From: Proteobacteria bacterium ST_bin11
GTDB taxonomy: Bacteria; Pseudomonadota; Gammaproteobacteria; Methylococcales; Methylomonadaceae
NCBI GenBank assembly: GCA_002083615.1
Contig: MSXO01000002.1
Coordinates: forward strand, 62,001 to 126,000
Direction of reading: 5' to 3'
Length of the DNA: 64,000 nucleotides
In this document: positions 10,047 to 18,790 of the stretch, piece by piece
Layout: each line of letters starts with the position of its first letter
Position numbering within the stretch: position 1 is the stretch's first letter
Notes under the pieces: generated by a model
What the model was told of the DNA's origin: nothing
Database searches by the model: none
The model's input: only the letters and a program-made list of their open reading frames with translations
Position numbers and translations under genes: made by a program

Positions 10047-10925
10047 ATGAGTATTAGTGCGGCGATGGTCAAGGAATTGCGTGAGCGTACAGGCTCAGGC
10101 ATGATGGAGTGCAAAAAAGCCTTGGTCGAAACCAACGGCGATATGGAATTGGCCATTGAAAACATGCGTAAAGCGGGTCTGGCAAAAGCGGATAAGAAAT
10201 CCGGTCGTATCGCAGCGGAAGGGATAATCGGCGTCAAGGTTTCAGACGATGCTAAAACAGTAGTGATGGTCGATGTGAACTGCGAGACCGATTTTGTCGC
10301 GAAAGGCGATGATTTTATCGGCTTTGCCAATGACGTCGTCAATAGCTTGCTGATCAATGATGTGGTTAGCGACGAAGACTTGCAAGCCATGGTATTGAGT
10401 ACTGGCGTCAGCGTTGATGATACCCGTCGTGCCCTGATTGCTAAAATCGGTGAAAACATTACTGTGCGCCGTTTCGTTAAATATACCACCACCGATGGCG
10501 GCCAAGCAGCTTACCTGCACGGGACTAAAATTGGCGTCATCGTCGAAATGACAAAAAACGATCCAGCCTTGGGTAAAGACGTAGCGATGCACGTTGCCGC
10601 GGCCAAACCGGAATATGTATCGGACGACCAAGTGTCGGCTGATGTGATTGCTAAAGAAAAAGAAATCTTTGCCGCGCAAGCTTTGGAAAGCGGTAAACCT
10701 GCCGAGATTGTCGAAAAAATGATCGGCGGTCGAATCAATAAATTTTTGGCCGAAGTCACCTTGTTGGGCCAGCCTTTCATTAAGGATGATAGCGTTACTG
10801 TCGGCAAATTGTTGACATCTAAAGGCAATGCTGTTGTTCGTTTTGCTCGTTTTGAAGTGGGCGAAGGCATCGAGAAAAAAGAAGAAGATTTTGCCGCAGA
10901 AGTAATGGCGCAAGTCAGAGGCTAA
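10047..10925 (+). CDS. tsf: Elongation factor Ts
   Basis: The nucleotide exchange factor for EF-Tu, 292 residues. The N-terminal UBA-like domain with KELRERTGSGMMECKKAL and the core signature DVNCETDFVAKGDDF are clear. The ATG at 10047 follows a GAGGAAAAAACG ribosome-binding site. It lies downstream of rpsB after a hairpin and upstream of pyrH after a second hairpin with a TTCG loop. Confidence 0.98.
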   Translation: MSISAAMVKELRERTGSGMMECKKALVETNGDMELAIENMRKAGLAKADKKSGRIAAEGIIGVKVSDDAKTVVMVDVNCETDFVAKGDDFIGFANDVVNSLLINDVVSDEDLQAMVLSTGVSVDDTRRALIAKIGENITVRRFVKYTTTDGGQAAYLHGTKIGVIVEMTKNDPALGKDVAMHVAAAKPEYVSDDQVSADVIAKEKEIFAAQALESGKPAEIVEKMIGGRINKFLAEVTLLGQPFIKDDSVTVGKLLTSKGNAVVRFARFEVGEGIEKKEEDFAAEVMAQVRG

Positions 10926-10938
10926 CATACCTCACAAT

Positions 10939-10958
10939 AAACCCGGTTCGCCGGGTTT
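10939..10958 (+). terminator. TTCG-loop hairpin between tsf and pyrH
   Basis: A perfect 8-bp stem (AAACCCGG / CCGGGTTT) is closed by a TTCG tetraloop, very stable in RNA. There is no T tract after it, so it is more likely a processing or stability hairpin, or a weak terminator, than a full stop. Confidence 0.6.
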
Positions 10959-11009
10959 ATGCAGATTATTTCGTTGCTTTTAACCCATGTTTACGGTGGA
11001 TATTTGATT

Positions 11010-11729
11010 ATGAGTCAATTGATTTGTCAGAGAATTTTACTTAAATTGAGCGGCGAAGCACTGGCGAGCGAACGCGGCGGCAGTATTGATCCCGATATTG
11101 TTCAGCGTTTGGCTCATGAAGTGAAAGATTTGTGCGATGCAGGTATTCAAGTAGGCTTGGTCATCGGTGGCGGCAATATTTTACGCGGTGGCGAGAAAGC
11201 CTCGGAGGGCCTAAATCGGGTCACTGGCGATCAGATGGGTATGCTGGCAACAGTCATTAATGCATTGGCTATGCAGGATGCGCTGGAATACCTCGGGCAA
11301 CCGGTTCGGGTAATGACCGCCCTGAAAATTAATCAAGTGTGCGAAGACTACATCCGTCGTCGGGCCGTCAGGCATTTGGAAAAAGGTAGAGTGGCTATTT
11401 TTGCAGCCGGTACCGGTAATCCGTTTTTTACCACAGACACTGCTGCCAGTTTGCGCGCGATTGAGATAGACGCCGAATTGATGATTAAGGCGACCAAAGT
11501 CAAAGGCGTTTATTCTGCCGATCCGAACAAAGTTGCCGATGCGGTGTTTTACCCGCGACTGACCTATGACGAAGCCATCGACCAACGCCTGAACGTGATG
11601 GACACCACTGCCTTGGTTTTGTGCCGGGATAATAACCTACCCATGCGGGTAATGAATGTATTTGAGCCGGGAGCGATTATGCGCTTGATGCGCGGTGAAG
11701 ATATAGGCTCCCTAATCGAGAGGAATTAA
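11010..11729 (+). CDS. pyrH: UMP kinase
   Basis: Bacterial hexameric UMP kinase, which makes UDP from UMP and ATP. Motifs are LLKLSGEAL near the N-terminus, GLVIGGGNILRG, AAGTGNPFFTTDTAA and the late KVKGVYSADPNK. I chose the ATG at 11010 (239 residues, beginning MSQLICQRILLK) because E. coli PyrH has 241. An in-frame ATG at 10959 lies in the hairpin flank and would add 17 residues foreign to the family. A GGTGG-type ribosome-binding site precedes the chosen start. It ends 4 bp before frr. Confidence 0.95.
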   Translation: MSQLICQRILLKLSGEALASERGGSIDPDIVQRLAHEVKDLCDAGIQVGLVIGGGNILRGGEKASEGLNRVTGDQMGMLATVINALAMQDALEYLGQPVRVMTALKINQVCEDYIRRRAVRHLEKGRVAIFAAGTGNPFFTTDTAASLRAIEIDAELMIKATKVKGVYSADPNKVADAVFYPRLTYDEAIDQRLNVMDTTALVLCRDNNLPMRVMNVFEPGAIMRLMRGEDIGSLIERN

Positions 11730-11733
11730 CAGA

Positions 11734-12291
11734 ATGATCAGCGATATTCAACAAGATGCCGCGACCCGCATGATAAAAAGCATCGAGTCCTTACAAAAAG
11801 CATTTACCAAAATTAGAACCGGGCGGGCGCATCCCAGTTTGCTGGATCAAATCAGCGTGACCTATTACGGCAACGAATCGCCTTTGTCGCAGGTTGCCAA
11901 CGTGTCTGTAGAGGACGCGCGCACGCTGAAAGTCGTGCCGTGGGAAAAAAGCATGATCCAGGCTATTGAAAAAGCCATTATGTCTTCAGGTCTGGGTTTA
12001 AACCCTGCTACCCAAGGCACGGTGATTCGTTTGCCTTTGCCGGCACTGACTGAGGAGCGGCGCCGCGACTTGGTTAAAATCGTCAAAAACGAAGCCGAAC
12101 AAGGCCGGGTGGCGATCCGTAACATTCGCCGCGACGCTAATGCGGCGATTAAGGATGCTCTGAAAGAGAAAGTAATTTCCGAAGACGACGCGCGTCAGGC
12201 CGAAGAAAAGATCCAAAAACTCACCGATCAGTACATCAAGGAAGTAGAGAAGCATCTTGAAGAGAAAGAAGCCGATTTGCTTTCCATGTAA
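11734..12291 (+). CDS. frr: Ribosome recycling factor
   Basis: RRF, 185 residues, the exact usual length. It splits post-termination ribosomes together with EF-G. Family stretches include KIRTGRAHPSLLDQI, LKVVPWEKSMIQAIEKAI, LPALTEERRRDLVKIVK and the three-helix C-terminal region. The ATG is preceded by GAGAGGAATTAACAG. It is part of the pyrH-frr-uppS run with gaps of 4 and 12 bp. Confidence 0.98.
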   Translation: MISDIQQDAATRMIKSIESLQKAFTKIRTGRAHPSLLDQISVTYYGNESPLSQVANVSVEDARTLKVVPWEKSMIQAIEKAIMSSGLGLNPATQGTVIRLPLPALTEERRRDLVKIVKNEAEQGRVAIRNIRRDANAAIKDALKEKVISEDDARQAEEKIQKLTDQYIKEVEKHLEEKEADLLSM

Positions 12292-12303
12292 TCGAGAGGC
12301 GAG

Positions 12304-13068
12304 ATGACTGTTGCTGACAACGATAAACCGGCGATAAACAACGGCAACCCCAGGCATATTGCCATCATCATGGATGGTAATGGACGCTGGGCGCAGAAAC
12401 GATTGATGCCCAGAATCATGGGGCATTACGCCGGCGTCAAGGCGGTCAGAAAGATTGTCGAGTACTGTGCGAAACAGGATATTGAAGTGTTATCTCTGTT
12501 TGCTTTCAGCAGTGAAAACTGGCGAAGACCGCAAGATGAAGTGAGTTTGTTGATGGAGTTGTTCATGAACACACTGCAGTCAGAGGTTGATAAGCTCGAT
12601 AAAAACAATATTAGGCTTAAGATCATTGGCGATAAAAGTGCTTTCCCGGAAAAATTACGGGAAAAAATTGCCACCGCTGAAGGCCAAACCGCAAAAAACG
12701 ATGGGTTAACCTTGTTAATTGCGGCCAACTACGGTGGACGTTGGGATGTCACCCAAGCATTGCGGCAAATCGTTGCCGGGGTGAAAGCGGGCGAGATAGA
12801 CGAGCACACCATTTCAGAACAACTCGTGAATCAGTATCTGGTTACCGCGGAGTTACCCGAGCCTGATTTGTTTATCCGTTCCGGTGGCGAGGAACGCATC
12901 AGTAACTTTCTGCTGTGGCAATTGGCTTATACGGAATTTTATTTTACCGATGCCCTGTGGCCGGATTTCGATCAACTGGCATTGGAAAAAGCTATTGGCA
13001 GTTTCAAGGGCCGGCAAAGGCGCTTCGGGCACACTGGCGAACAAGTCATCGATAACAGAGTTCTCTAG
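12304..13068 (+). CDS. uppS: Undecaprenyl diphosphate synthase (cis-prenyltransferase)
   Basis: Makes the C55 lipid carrier for peptidoglycan and other surface polymers from FPP and IPP. The catalytic signature IIMDGNGRWAQKR has Asp24. The C-terminal signature ELPEPDLFIRSGGEERISNF, with the Arg and Ser that bind the diphosphate, is intact. Its 254 residues match the family. A GAGAGGCGAG ribosome-binding site precedes the ATG. In this cluster uppS and cdsA come before dxr, unlike E. coli, where dxr is first. Confidence 0.96.
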   Translation: MTVADNDKPAINNGNPRHIAIIMDGNGRWAQKRLMPRIMGHYAGVKAVRKIVEYCAKQDIEVLSLFAFSSENWRRPQDEVSLLMELFMNTLQSEVDKLDKNNIRLKIIGDKSAFPEKLREKIATAEGQTAKNDGLTLLIAANYGGRWDVTQALRQIVAGVKAGEIDEHTISEQLVNQYLVTAELPEPDLFIRSGGEERISNFLLWQLAYTEFYFTDALWPDFDQLALEKAIGSFKGRQRRFGHTGEQVIDNRVL

Positions 13069-13107
13069 GGATTTTTCTATAACCATAATAATTAAAAAAC
13101 CAAACAC

Positions 13108-14013
13108 ATGTTATTAAAACGCATCTTAACCGCGCTAGTGCTGGCTACCGTGGTCGTCGCCGCAGTCCTGCTACTGCCAACCCTTTATTTTTCCTTATTT
13201 ATTGCCGTCGTCACCCTGGTAGCCGCGTTTGAATGGATGGCCTTAACCGATGTAAACGCCTTGAATCGGAAAATACTTTTCATAACGTTTTTAATCTTGC
13301 CGATGCTGGGTGTTACCTATTGGACGGTCTTGTTGGAATTGCTGAGCGAGGCGATGGAATGGCCGGAAATCAAAGATTATTCCGACGCCTTGGAATGGTT
13401 TGTGATCGCGCCAGTGTTGTTTTGGGTATTGATGATGGTTTTAATCAGAAAAGCTGGACCGCAATTGTTGAACATCGAGTTTAAATCCCGGCTCAAAACG
13501 TTTAGCGGTTGGTTGGTATTACTGTCGGCTTGGATGTTCCTCAGCAAGTTAAGGGCATATTACGGCCCTGGCATGGTGCTGTACTTCTTAATCTTGATTT
13601 GGGCGGCCGATATTTCCGCCTATTTTGCCGGCAAAAAATGGGGTAAGGATAAGTTAGCTGCGGAAATTAGTCCCGGTAAGACCGTGCAAGGCATGTACGG
13701 CGCATTAGCTTCGGCATTAATCTGCTCTTTTGGTTTGAGAATGTATTATGGTTTTGAAGCCTTTCAAGGCGAACAGCCTGAATTAGCCGTCTTGATGACG
13801 ATCGATTTGGCAATCCTGTCGATACTCACAGTACTCATTTCCATCTACGGCGATTTATTTTTTAGCCTAATCAAGCGCAAAAAAGGCGTGAAGGACAGCG
13901 GCACATTGCTGCCGGGACATGGCGGTATTCTGGATAGAGTCGATAGCATTATTGCCGCGGCGCCTTTTTTTTATGCCGGCATCATTCTGATCGGACGGAG
14001 CGTATTTGCATGA
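13108..14013 (+). CDS. cdsA: Phosphatidate cytidylyltransferase
   Basis: An integral membrane enzyme forming CDP-diacylglycerol from phosphatidate and CTP. It has 301 residues with about seven or eight hydrophobic segments. The C-terminal family signature (KRKKGVKDSGTLLPGHGGIL followed by DRVDS) is complete. The ribosome-binding site is weak. Its stop overlaps the dxr start by 4 bp (ATGA), so the two are probably translationally coupled. Confidence 0.95.
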   Translation: MLLKRILTALVLATVVVAAVLLLPTLYFSLFIAVVTLVAAFEWMALTDVNALNRKILFITFLILPMLGVTYWTVLLELLSEAMEWPEIKDYSDALEWFVIAPVLFWVLMMVLIRKAGPQLLNIEFKSRLKTFSGWLVLLSAWMFLSKLRAYYGPGMVLYFLILIWAADISAYFAGKKWGKDKLAAEISPGKTVQGMYGALASALICSFGLRMYYGFEAFQGEQPELAVLMTIDLAILSILTVLISIYGDLFFSLIKRKKGVKDSGTLLPGHGGILDRVDSIIAAAPFFYAGIILIGRSVFA

Positions 14014-15194
14014 AAGGTATTTGCATCCTTGGCGCCACCGGTTCGATTGGTGTCAGCACACTCGATGTCGTAGCTCGTCATCCCGATCAATACAAAGTGG
14101 TGGCTTTAACCGCTAACGGGAATATCGACGCCTTGTTCGAACAGTGTCTGGTACATCGCCCGGAATATGCGGTAGTCGCCAACCCGGACAACGTCCAAGC
14201 ATTCAAAGACAAAATCGCCGGTTCGCCGGTCGCCGGGCTGAAGGTATTATCCGGCGCTGATGCCTTGACCCAGGTTGCAACCCTGGAGAATGTGGATGCG
14301 GTTATGGCCGCTATCGTCGGCGCAGCTGGCTTGTTGCCGACTTTAGCGGCCGCGAAAGCCGGCAAAACCGTGCTATTGGCGAATAAGGAAGCCTTGGTCA
14401 TGTCCGGGCAAATTTTTATGCAAGCCGTCGCCGAAAACGGTGCCACGCTGCTACCGATAGACAGCGAACACAACGCGATTTTTCAATGCATGCCGGCCGG
14501 TTATACTACCGGGCATACCGCCAAGCAGGCCAGACGCATATTGTTGACCGCATCCGGCGGTCCTTTTCGGCAAACGCCGATAGCCGATTTGGACACTGTG
14601 ACTCCTGAACAAGCCGTGGCGCATCCTAAATGGGACATGGGCCGGAAAATTTCGGTTGATTCGGCGACCATGATGAACAAAGGTTTGGAGTTGATCGAAG
14701 CCTGCCTCTTGTTCAATATGGACCCGGATGCCATTCAAGTGGTGATTCACCCACAAAGCATCATTCACTCGATGGTCGATTATGTCGATGGCTCCGTTTT
14801 GGCGCAAATGGGCAACCCCGACATGCGCACCCCAATCGCTTACGCGATGGCTTGGCCGGAACGATTTGATTCCGGCGTGACACCGCTGAATATTTTCGAT
14901 GTCAAGCATATGGATTTCGAGCAAGCTGATTTGCAGCGCTTTCCTTGTTTGAGATTGGCTTACGAAGCAATCAAAGCCGGAGGTATTATGCCAACTGTTT
15001 TGAATGCAGCGAATGAGATTGCAGTGGAAGCCTTTCTGAACGAACAGGTGCGGTTTACCGATATTGCGCGCATCATAGAGCGCAGCATGGCGCAATTTAA
15101 GGCAGATTGCGCCGATACTCTGGAACAGGTTCTGGCTGCCGATAAGCAAGCCAGGGACGTAGCAAATTCAGTGATCGCCGCGCTCACACACTAG
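14010..15194 (+). CDS. dxr: 1-deoxy-D-xylulose 5-phosphate reductoisomerase
   Basis: The second step of the MEP isoprenoid pathway: DXP to MEP using NADPH and a divalent metal. The NADPH motif GATGSIG is at residues 8-14, followed by ANKEALVMSG, LLPIDSEHNAIFQC (metal-binding Asp and Glu) and LTASGGPFR. Its 394 residues fit the family. It is coupled to cdsA by a 4-bp overlap and lies 3 bp upstream of rseP. Together with uppS this places isoprenoid carrier supply in one operon. Confidence 0.97.
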   Translation: MKGICILGATGSIGVSTLDVVARHPDQYKVVALTANGNIDALFEQCLVHRPEYAVVANPDNVQAFKDKIAGSPVAGLKVLSGADALTQVATLENVDAVMAAIVGAAGLLPTLAAAKAGKTVLLANKEALVMSGQIFMQAVAENGATLLPIDSEHNAIFQCMPAGYTTGHTAKQARRILLTASGGPFRQTPIADLDTVTPEQAVAHPKWDMGRKISVDSATMMNKGLELIEACLLFNMDPDAIQVVIHPQSIIHSMVDYVDGSVLAQMGNPDMRTPIAYAMAWPERFDSGVTPLNIFDVKHMDFEQADLQRFPCLRLAYEAIKAGGIMPTVLNAANEIAVEAFLNEQVRFTDIARIIERSMAQFKADCADTLEQVLAADKQARDVANSVIAALTH

Positions 15195-15197
15195 TTA

Positions 15198-16562
15198 ATG
15201 GATACATTGCATACCTTGTTTTATTTCATTGTCGCCATTGCAGTACTCGTGGCGTTTCATGAATTCGGCCATTTTTGGGCGGCACGCAAGGTTGGTATTA
15301 AAGTTATTCGTTTCTCAATTGGTTTTGGTAAGCCGCTAATTTCCTTGCAAAAATCCCCTGCCGATACTGAATTTGTCATTGCTGCCATTCCGTTGGGCGG
15401 CTATGTAAAAATGGTTGACGAGCGCGAAGAAGCGGTTAAAGCCGAGGATTTGCCTTATGCATTCAATCGCCAACCACTGTTAGCCCGAACGGCCGTGGTC
15501 GCGGCGGGACCGATCGCCAATTTATTGCTGGCCGTATTTTTGTTTTGGTTGGTCTTGGTAATCGGCGAAACCGGGGTTAGGCCGGTAATCGGTGGAGTGG
15601 AAGCCGGATCTCTGGCTGAGCAAGCAGGTTTTACGGCTGGCGACGAAATAGTGAGCATCGATGAGACGACCACACCGACCTGGATCGAAGCCCTAGATAC
15701 GTTGTTGACCTCAGCGATTGACGGTAAAACTGAGATCAGCGTTCTCACTAAAGCCACAGACGATAGTCAACAAATTCGGATAATCCACCTAACAGAACAA
15801 GACATACAAACGCCGGAAATGTTGCACAAGCGTTTGGGTCTGAAGCCCTGGGTGCCGACAATCAAACCGGTTATCGGCAAACTGCTCGATGATGGTGTTG
15901 CCAAACAAGTTGGCTTGCAAAGTGGAGACTTAATTCTCAGCGCGGACGGCACTACCATTACCGACTGGCAACAATGGGTCGATTACGTACAGGCAAGGCC
16001 GGACGTCGAAATTAAATTACTACTGGAGCGCAGCGGTGCGCAAATAGAATTGAACATTACGCCGCGCAGCGAGCCGCAGGGGGAGGGCAAGGCGGTCGGT
16101 AAAATCGGCGCTGGCGTTGAGGCGCCCAAGGACTTGCTGGACTCTATGATGGTCACACATGCCTTATCGCCGTGGGACGCGGTGCCGGTTGCCGGAAAGC
16201 GGGTTTGGTTTTACGCGGTGACCACTCTAAAAATGATGGGAAAAATGGTCGTAGGTTCTGCTTCCGTCGAGAATCTGAGCGGCCCTATTAGTATTGCGCA
16301 ATATGCCGGCCAATCCGCTGAAATGGGATTCACAGCGTTTCTGAAGTTTCTGGGTTTGGTTAGTGTCAGCCTCGGTGTGTTGAATTTATTGCCGGTGCCG
16401 GTTTTGGACGGTGGGCATTTGCTGTTTTTCGCGGTTGAGGCCATTAAGGGCAGCCCGCTTCCGGAAAGAATACAATTGTATTTTCAACAAGCCGGCATGC
16501 TGCTACTGATGTTACTGATGGGCTTGGCAATGTTTCTCGATATTGGCAGATTATTTCAATAA
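15198..16562 (+). CDS. rseP: Site-2 membrane metalloprotease RseP
   Basis: An inner-membrane zinc protease that cleaves anti-sigma factor remnants to release the envelope-stress sigma factor, and clears signal peptides. The zinc motif HEFGH is at residues 21-25 in the first membrane segment; the third ligand motif (PVLDGGHL) is near residue 400. Two PDZ domains lie between them (for example VEAGSLAEQAGFTAGDEIVS and AKQVGLQSGDLILSADG). It has 454 residues, the usual size. bamA, the common next gene, is absent here; dsbC follows. Confidence 0.95.
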   Translation: MDTLHTLFYFIVAIAVLVAFHEFGHFWAARKVGIKVIRFSIGFGKPLISLQKSPADTEFVIAAIPLGGYVKMVDEREEAVKAEDLPYAFNRQPLLARTAVVAAGPIANLLLAVFLFWLVLVIGETGVRPVIGGVEAGSLAEQAGFTAGDEIVSIDETTTPTWIEALDTLLTSAIDGKTEISVLTKATDDSQQIRIIHLTEQDIQTPEMLHKRLGLKPWVPTIKPVIGKLLDDGVAKQVGLQSGDLILSADGTTITDWQQWVDYVQARPDVEIKLLLERSGAQIELNITPRSEPQGEGKAVGKIGAGVEAPKDLLDSMMVTHALSPWDAVPVAGKRVWFYAVTTLKMMGKMVVGSASVENLSGPISIAQYAGQSAEMGFTAFLKFLGLVSVSLGVLNLLPVPVLDGGHLLFFAVEAIKGSPLPERIQLYFQQAGMLLLMLLMGLAMFLDIGRLFQ

Positions 16563-16625
16563 CGCTGAACAAAACCGCAGCGTCATGGTCAACCGCATTC
16601 TTTTCTACTCTTCCCTGGTAATTAC

Positions 16626-17336
16626 ATGAAAAAAATCACATTTATGCTGGCACTGACGCTTATGGCCTTGACGAGCTCTGCGTTATTTGCAGATGAAGCC
16701 GCCATAAAAAAGGCCTTGAGTGAGTTTATGCCTGGGGGACAGATCGACTCGGTGAAGCCATCCGAAGTTAAAGGTTTGTATGAAGTGTCCATGGGTGGCA
16801 ATATTTTTTATGCATCTGAAGATGGTAAATATTTGCTGCAAGGGCAATTATTCGATGCCGAAGCGAAAAAGAATATCACCGAAACCAAGTTGGCTAACGT
16901 ACGTAAATCAGCGTTGGATAAAGTTGGCGAACAAAAAATGATTATCTTCAAACCTGAAGCCAGCAAATATGTCGTGTCCATTTTTACTGACATCGATTGC
17001 GGTTATTGCCGTAAGCTGCATTCAGAACTTGATCAATATCTGGCGCAAGGCATCACCATACGCTATATGTTCTTCCCTCGAGCTGGCAAGGGCTCGGATT
17101 CCTACAAAAAGGCCGTATCTGTTTGGTGCGCCGCAGACAAAAATAAAGCGTTAACCACTGCCAAGAAAGGTGAAGCTCTGGATGCAAAAACTTGCGAAAA
17201 TCCAGTGGACGAACACATGGCTTTGGGCGAGGCTTTCGGTATGAACGGTACGCCTATGATAGTCACGCAAAAAGGCAATATCCTGCCCGGCTATGTACCT
17301 GCTGCACAATTGGCAAAAGTACTTGCTAGCGAATAA
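16626..17336 (+). CDS. dsbC: Periplasmic thiol:disulfide isomerase DsbC
   Basis: Corrects wrong disulfides in periplasmic proteins. It has a signal peptide with likely cleavage after Ala22, an N-terminal dimerisation domain (about 24-85), a linker helix, and a thioredoxin-fold domain with active site CGYC (Cys125, Cys128). A second cysteine pair (WCAAD... and AKTCENP) matches the structural disulfide of DsbC. The GTPMI cis-proline motif is present. Its 236 residues match the family. It follows rseP after 63 bp and is closed by the terminator at 17352. Confidence 0.93.
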   Translation: MKKITFMLALTLMALTSSALFADEAAIKKALSEFMPGGQIDSVKPSEVKGLYEVSMGGNIFYASEDGKYLLQGQLFDAEAKKNITETKLANVRKSALDKVGEQKMIIFKPEASKYVVSIFTDIDCGYCRKLHSELDQYLAQGITIRYMFFPRAGKGSDSYKKAVSVWCAADKNKALTTAKKGEALDAKTCENPVDEHMALGEAFGMNGTPMIVTQKGNILPGYVPAAQLAKVLASE

Positions 17337-17351
17337 GTCTGTCAGCAACCT

Positions 17352-17381
17352 AACGCCAGCATCCGCGCCGCTGGCGTTTTT
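17352..17381 (+). terminator. Intrinsic terminator after dsbC
   Basis: A 9-bp stem (AACGCCAGC / GCTGGCGTT) with a 9-nt loop is followed by a run of T. It lies 16 bp past the dsbC stop and ends just before the stop of the convergent OmpA-like gene, so it ends the long plus-strand cluster. Confidence 0.85.
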
Positions 17382-17391
17382 ACTTAGAATA

Positions 17392-17982
17392 TTATCGAAT
17401 CGTCACTTCTACGCGACGGTTTCTGGGCTCGGATATTTCATCGCCGGTCTTAATCAATAAGTTCTTTTCTCCGTGCGATGTGACGGCGACTTCTTTCACA
17501 TCCAACTTACTGGCGTCGAATAACTTGCTGACCTGAATCGCGCGTTCATTCGCCAGCTTTTCGTTTTTGCTCGCGTCGCCCACGGTGTCGGTGTGACCGA
17601 TCACGGAAATGTCGGCTGCCGGGTGTTTGCTTGTGGTTTCCATGATCTTGGGGATCAAAGCCGCCGAATCGGCAGTTAGCGTGGTGCCGCCGGTCTCGAA
17701 ATACAATAAAAATATCTCGGGTAACACCGGTTCGGAGGCTAAGGCCCTACCGAAATCTTTATTGATCTTTTCTAGTTCGACTTTGAATACTGTCTTGGAA
17801 TTGTCCAACGCCGTAGCATAGCCGGCTTGCTCGATCACGGTTTCGCTGGATGCATCGTTGAAAATCACTTTCCCGGTTGAACCGTCGTGATCTTCCAGCA
17901 ATACCAAATAAGAATTGGCGCACCCGGTTAATCCCAGTGCAACGGCGAATGTCAGGGTTTTGTATAAAGAAATTGGGGTCAT
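17392..17982 (-). CDS. OmpA-family peptidoglycan-binding lipoprotein
   Basis: 196 residues. The signal sequence ends in a lipobox (LTGC, acylated Cys21). The C-terminal 110 residues form an OmpA-like domain with VIGHTDTVGDASKNEKLANE and the final EPRNRRVEVTIR, which holds the conserved Asp and Arg that bind diaminopimelate. The middle part is unassigned. It is 14 bp downstream of the FecR-domain gene and in the same direction, with the CHASE2 kinase further upstream. This trio suggests one envelope-sensing unit, which is an inference. Confidence 0.88.
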   Translation of the reverse strand: MTPISLYKTLTFAVALGLTGCANSYLVLLEDHDGSTGKVIFNDASSETVIEQAGYATALDNSKTVFKVELEKINKDFGRALASEPVLPEIFLLYFETGGTTLTADSAALIPKIMETTSKHPAADISVIGHTDTVGDASKNEKLANERAIQVSKLFDASKLDVKEVAVTSHGEKNLLIKTGDEISEPRNRRVEVTIR

Positions 17983-17996
17983 GGCGGATACTCAGC

Positions 17997-18443
17997 TTAT
18001 TCTTCGATCTTGACTAAAAAACGCGTGCCTCTTACCGCAATCACACCGGTAGGGGTTTTTACCGTCACAGCTTCCGGTTTGAGCTTGGCGATGACGCCTG
18101 AAATATAGTGCAGGGTGCCTTTTAATAAACTGGCGTTTAATTGCAATTTGTCCTGTTGCGGCTCGAATTGATAAGCCTCTATTTTAAATTCGGTATTTGG
18201 GCCGATAGACAAAATGGTATTGTCTTTTAGGGTGATGCCGGCTGAACCGTTCTGGTCGGTTTTGATGACGTTGCCGACCTGTATCGGCGAACCGAGACTG
18301 GCTTTTACTGGCCCGTCGCGCTCGTCAATAGTTGTTTGATCACTGATGGTTTTAATGTAACCGATGATTGGTTCATCGGCTGATGCAGGATTTAGGATGC
18401 AAAGGGCAAAAAATATACCCCAACAGGCAAAAAGATGTTTCAT
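17997..18443 (-). CDS. Periplasmic FecR-domain protein
   Basis: 148 residues with a signal peptide (cleavage near Ala22). It has a FecR-type beta domain: GNVIKTDQNGSAGITLKDNT, LSIGPNTEFKIEAYQF, and the closing VKTPTGVIAVRGTRFLVKI, which is typical of the periplasmic FecR domains found beside CHASE2 proteins. It is not a transmembrane anti-sigma factor: no cytoplasmic part or membrane helix remains after the signal. Likely co-transcribed with the OmpA-like lipoprotein. Confidence 0.88.
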   Translation of the reverse strand: MKHLFACWGIFFALCILNPASADEPIIGYIKTISDQTTIDERDGPVKASLGSPIQVGNVIKTDQNGSAGITLKDNTILSIGPNTEFKIEAYQFEPQQDKLQLNASLLKGTLHYISGVIAKLKPEAVTVKTPTGVIAVRGTRFLVKIEE

Positions 18444-18790
18444 AGCGGCCTCTATAAGCGGTGCTTTGGGATATCAAAAGCCGCCACAGCGGTATTGAAA
18501 TTTAGCGTGTAATTATAGACAAACTTTTAGCGTTGTCTGAGACGGCAACGGGTTTGGTCAGCGGCTTTGTTAAGCCAGGAGTATTGAGTTCAGCGAGTAG
18601 TCCTTTCGGAATGCAAGCTGCTTTGGTTGAGTGCCTATGCAGCTTAAAAGGCTAGCGCGAAGCTTGTCTTCTTTGGCGCTGAACACCCGCTCTTAACCCC
18701 TCTGGGTGCTGCTGCGGGTAGTAGGGATTTTTTGGATTTAGCCGCACAGCGACTTGCTGCTCAGTTAACCCTTTGGAATCGATATATCGG
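18444..18790. other. Intergenic 347 bp, no gene seen
   Basis: Lies between the CHASE2 kinase stop and the FecR gene start (both minus). It must hold the FecR promoter. I see no open frame with family features and no strong hairpin. Confidence 0.6.

Noticed and set aside
10242..10928. Minus-strand frame of 228 codons over tsf
   Set aside because: Antisense shadow; composition is that of reversed tsf codons and no family features are present.
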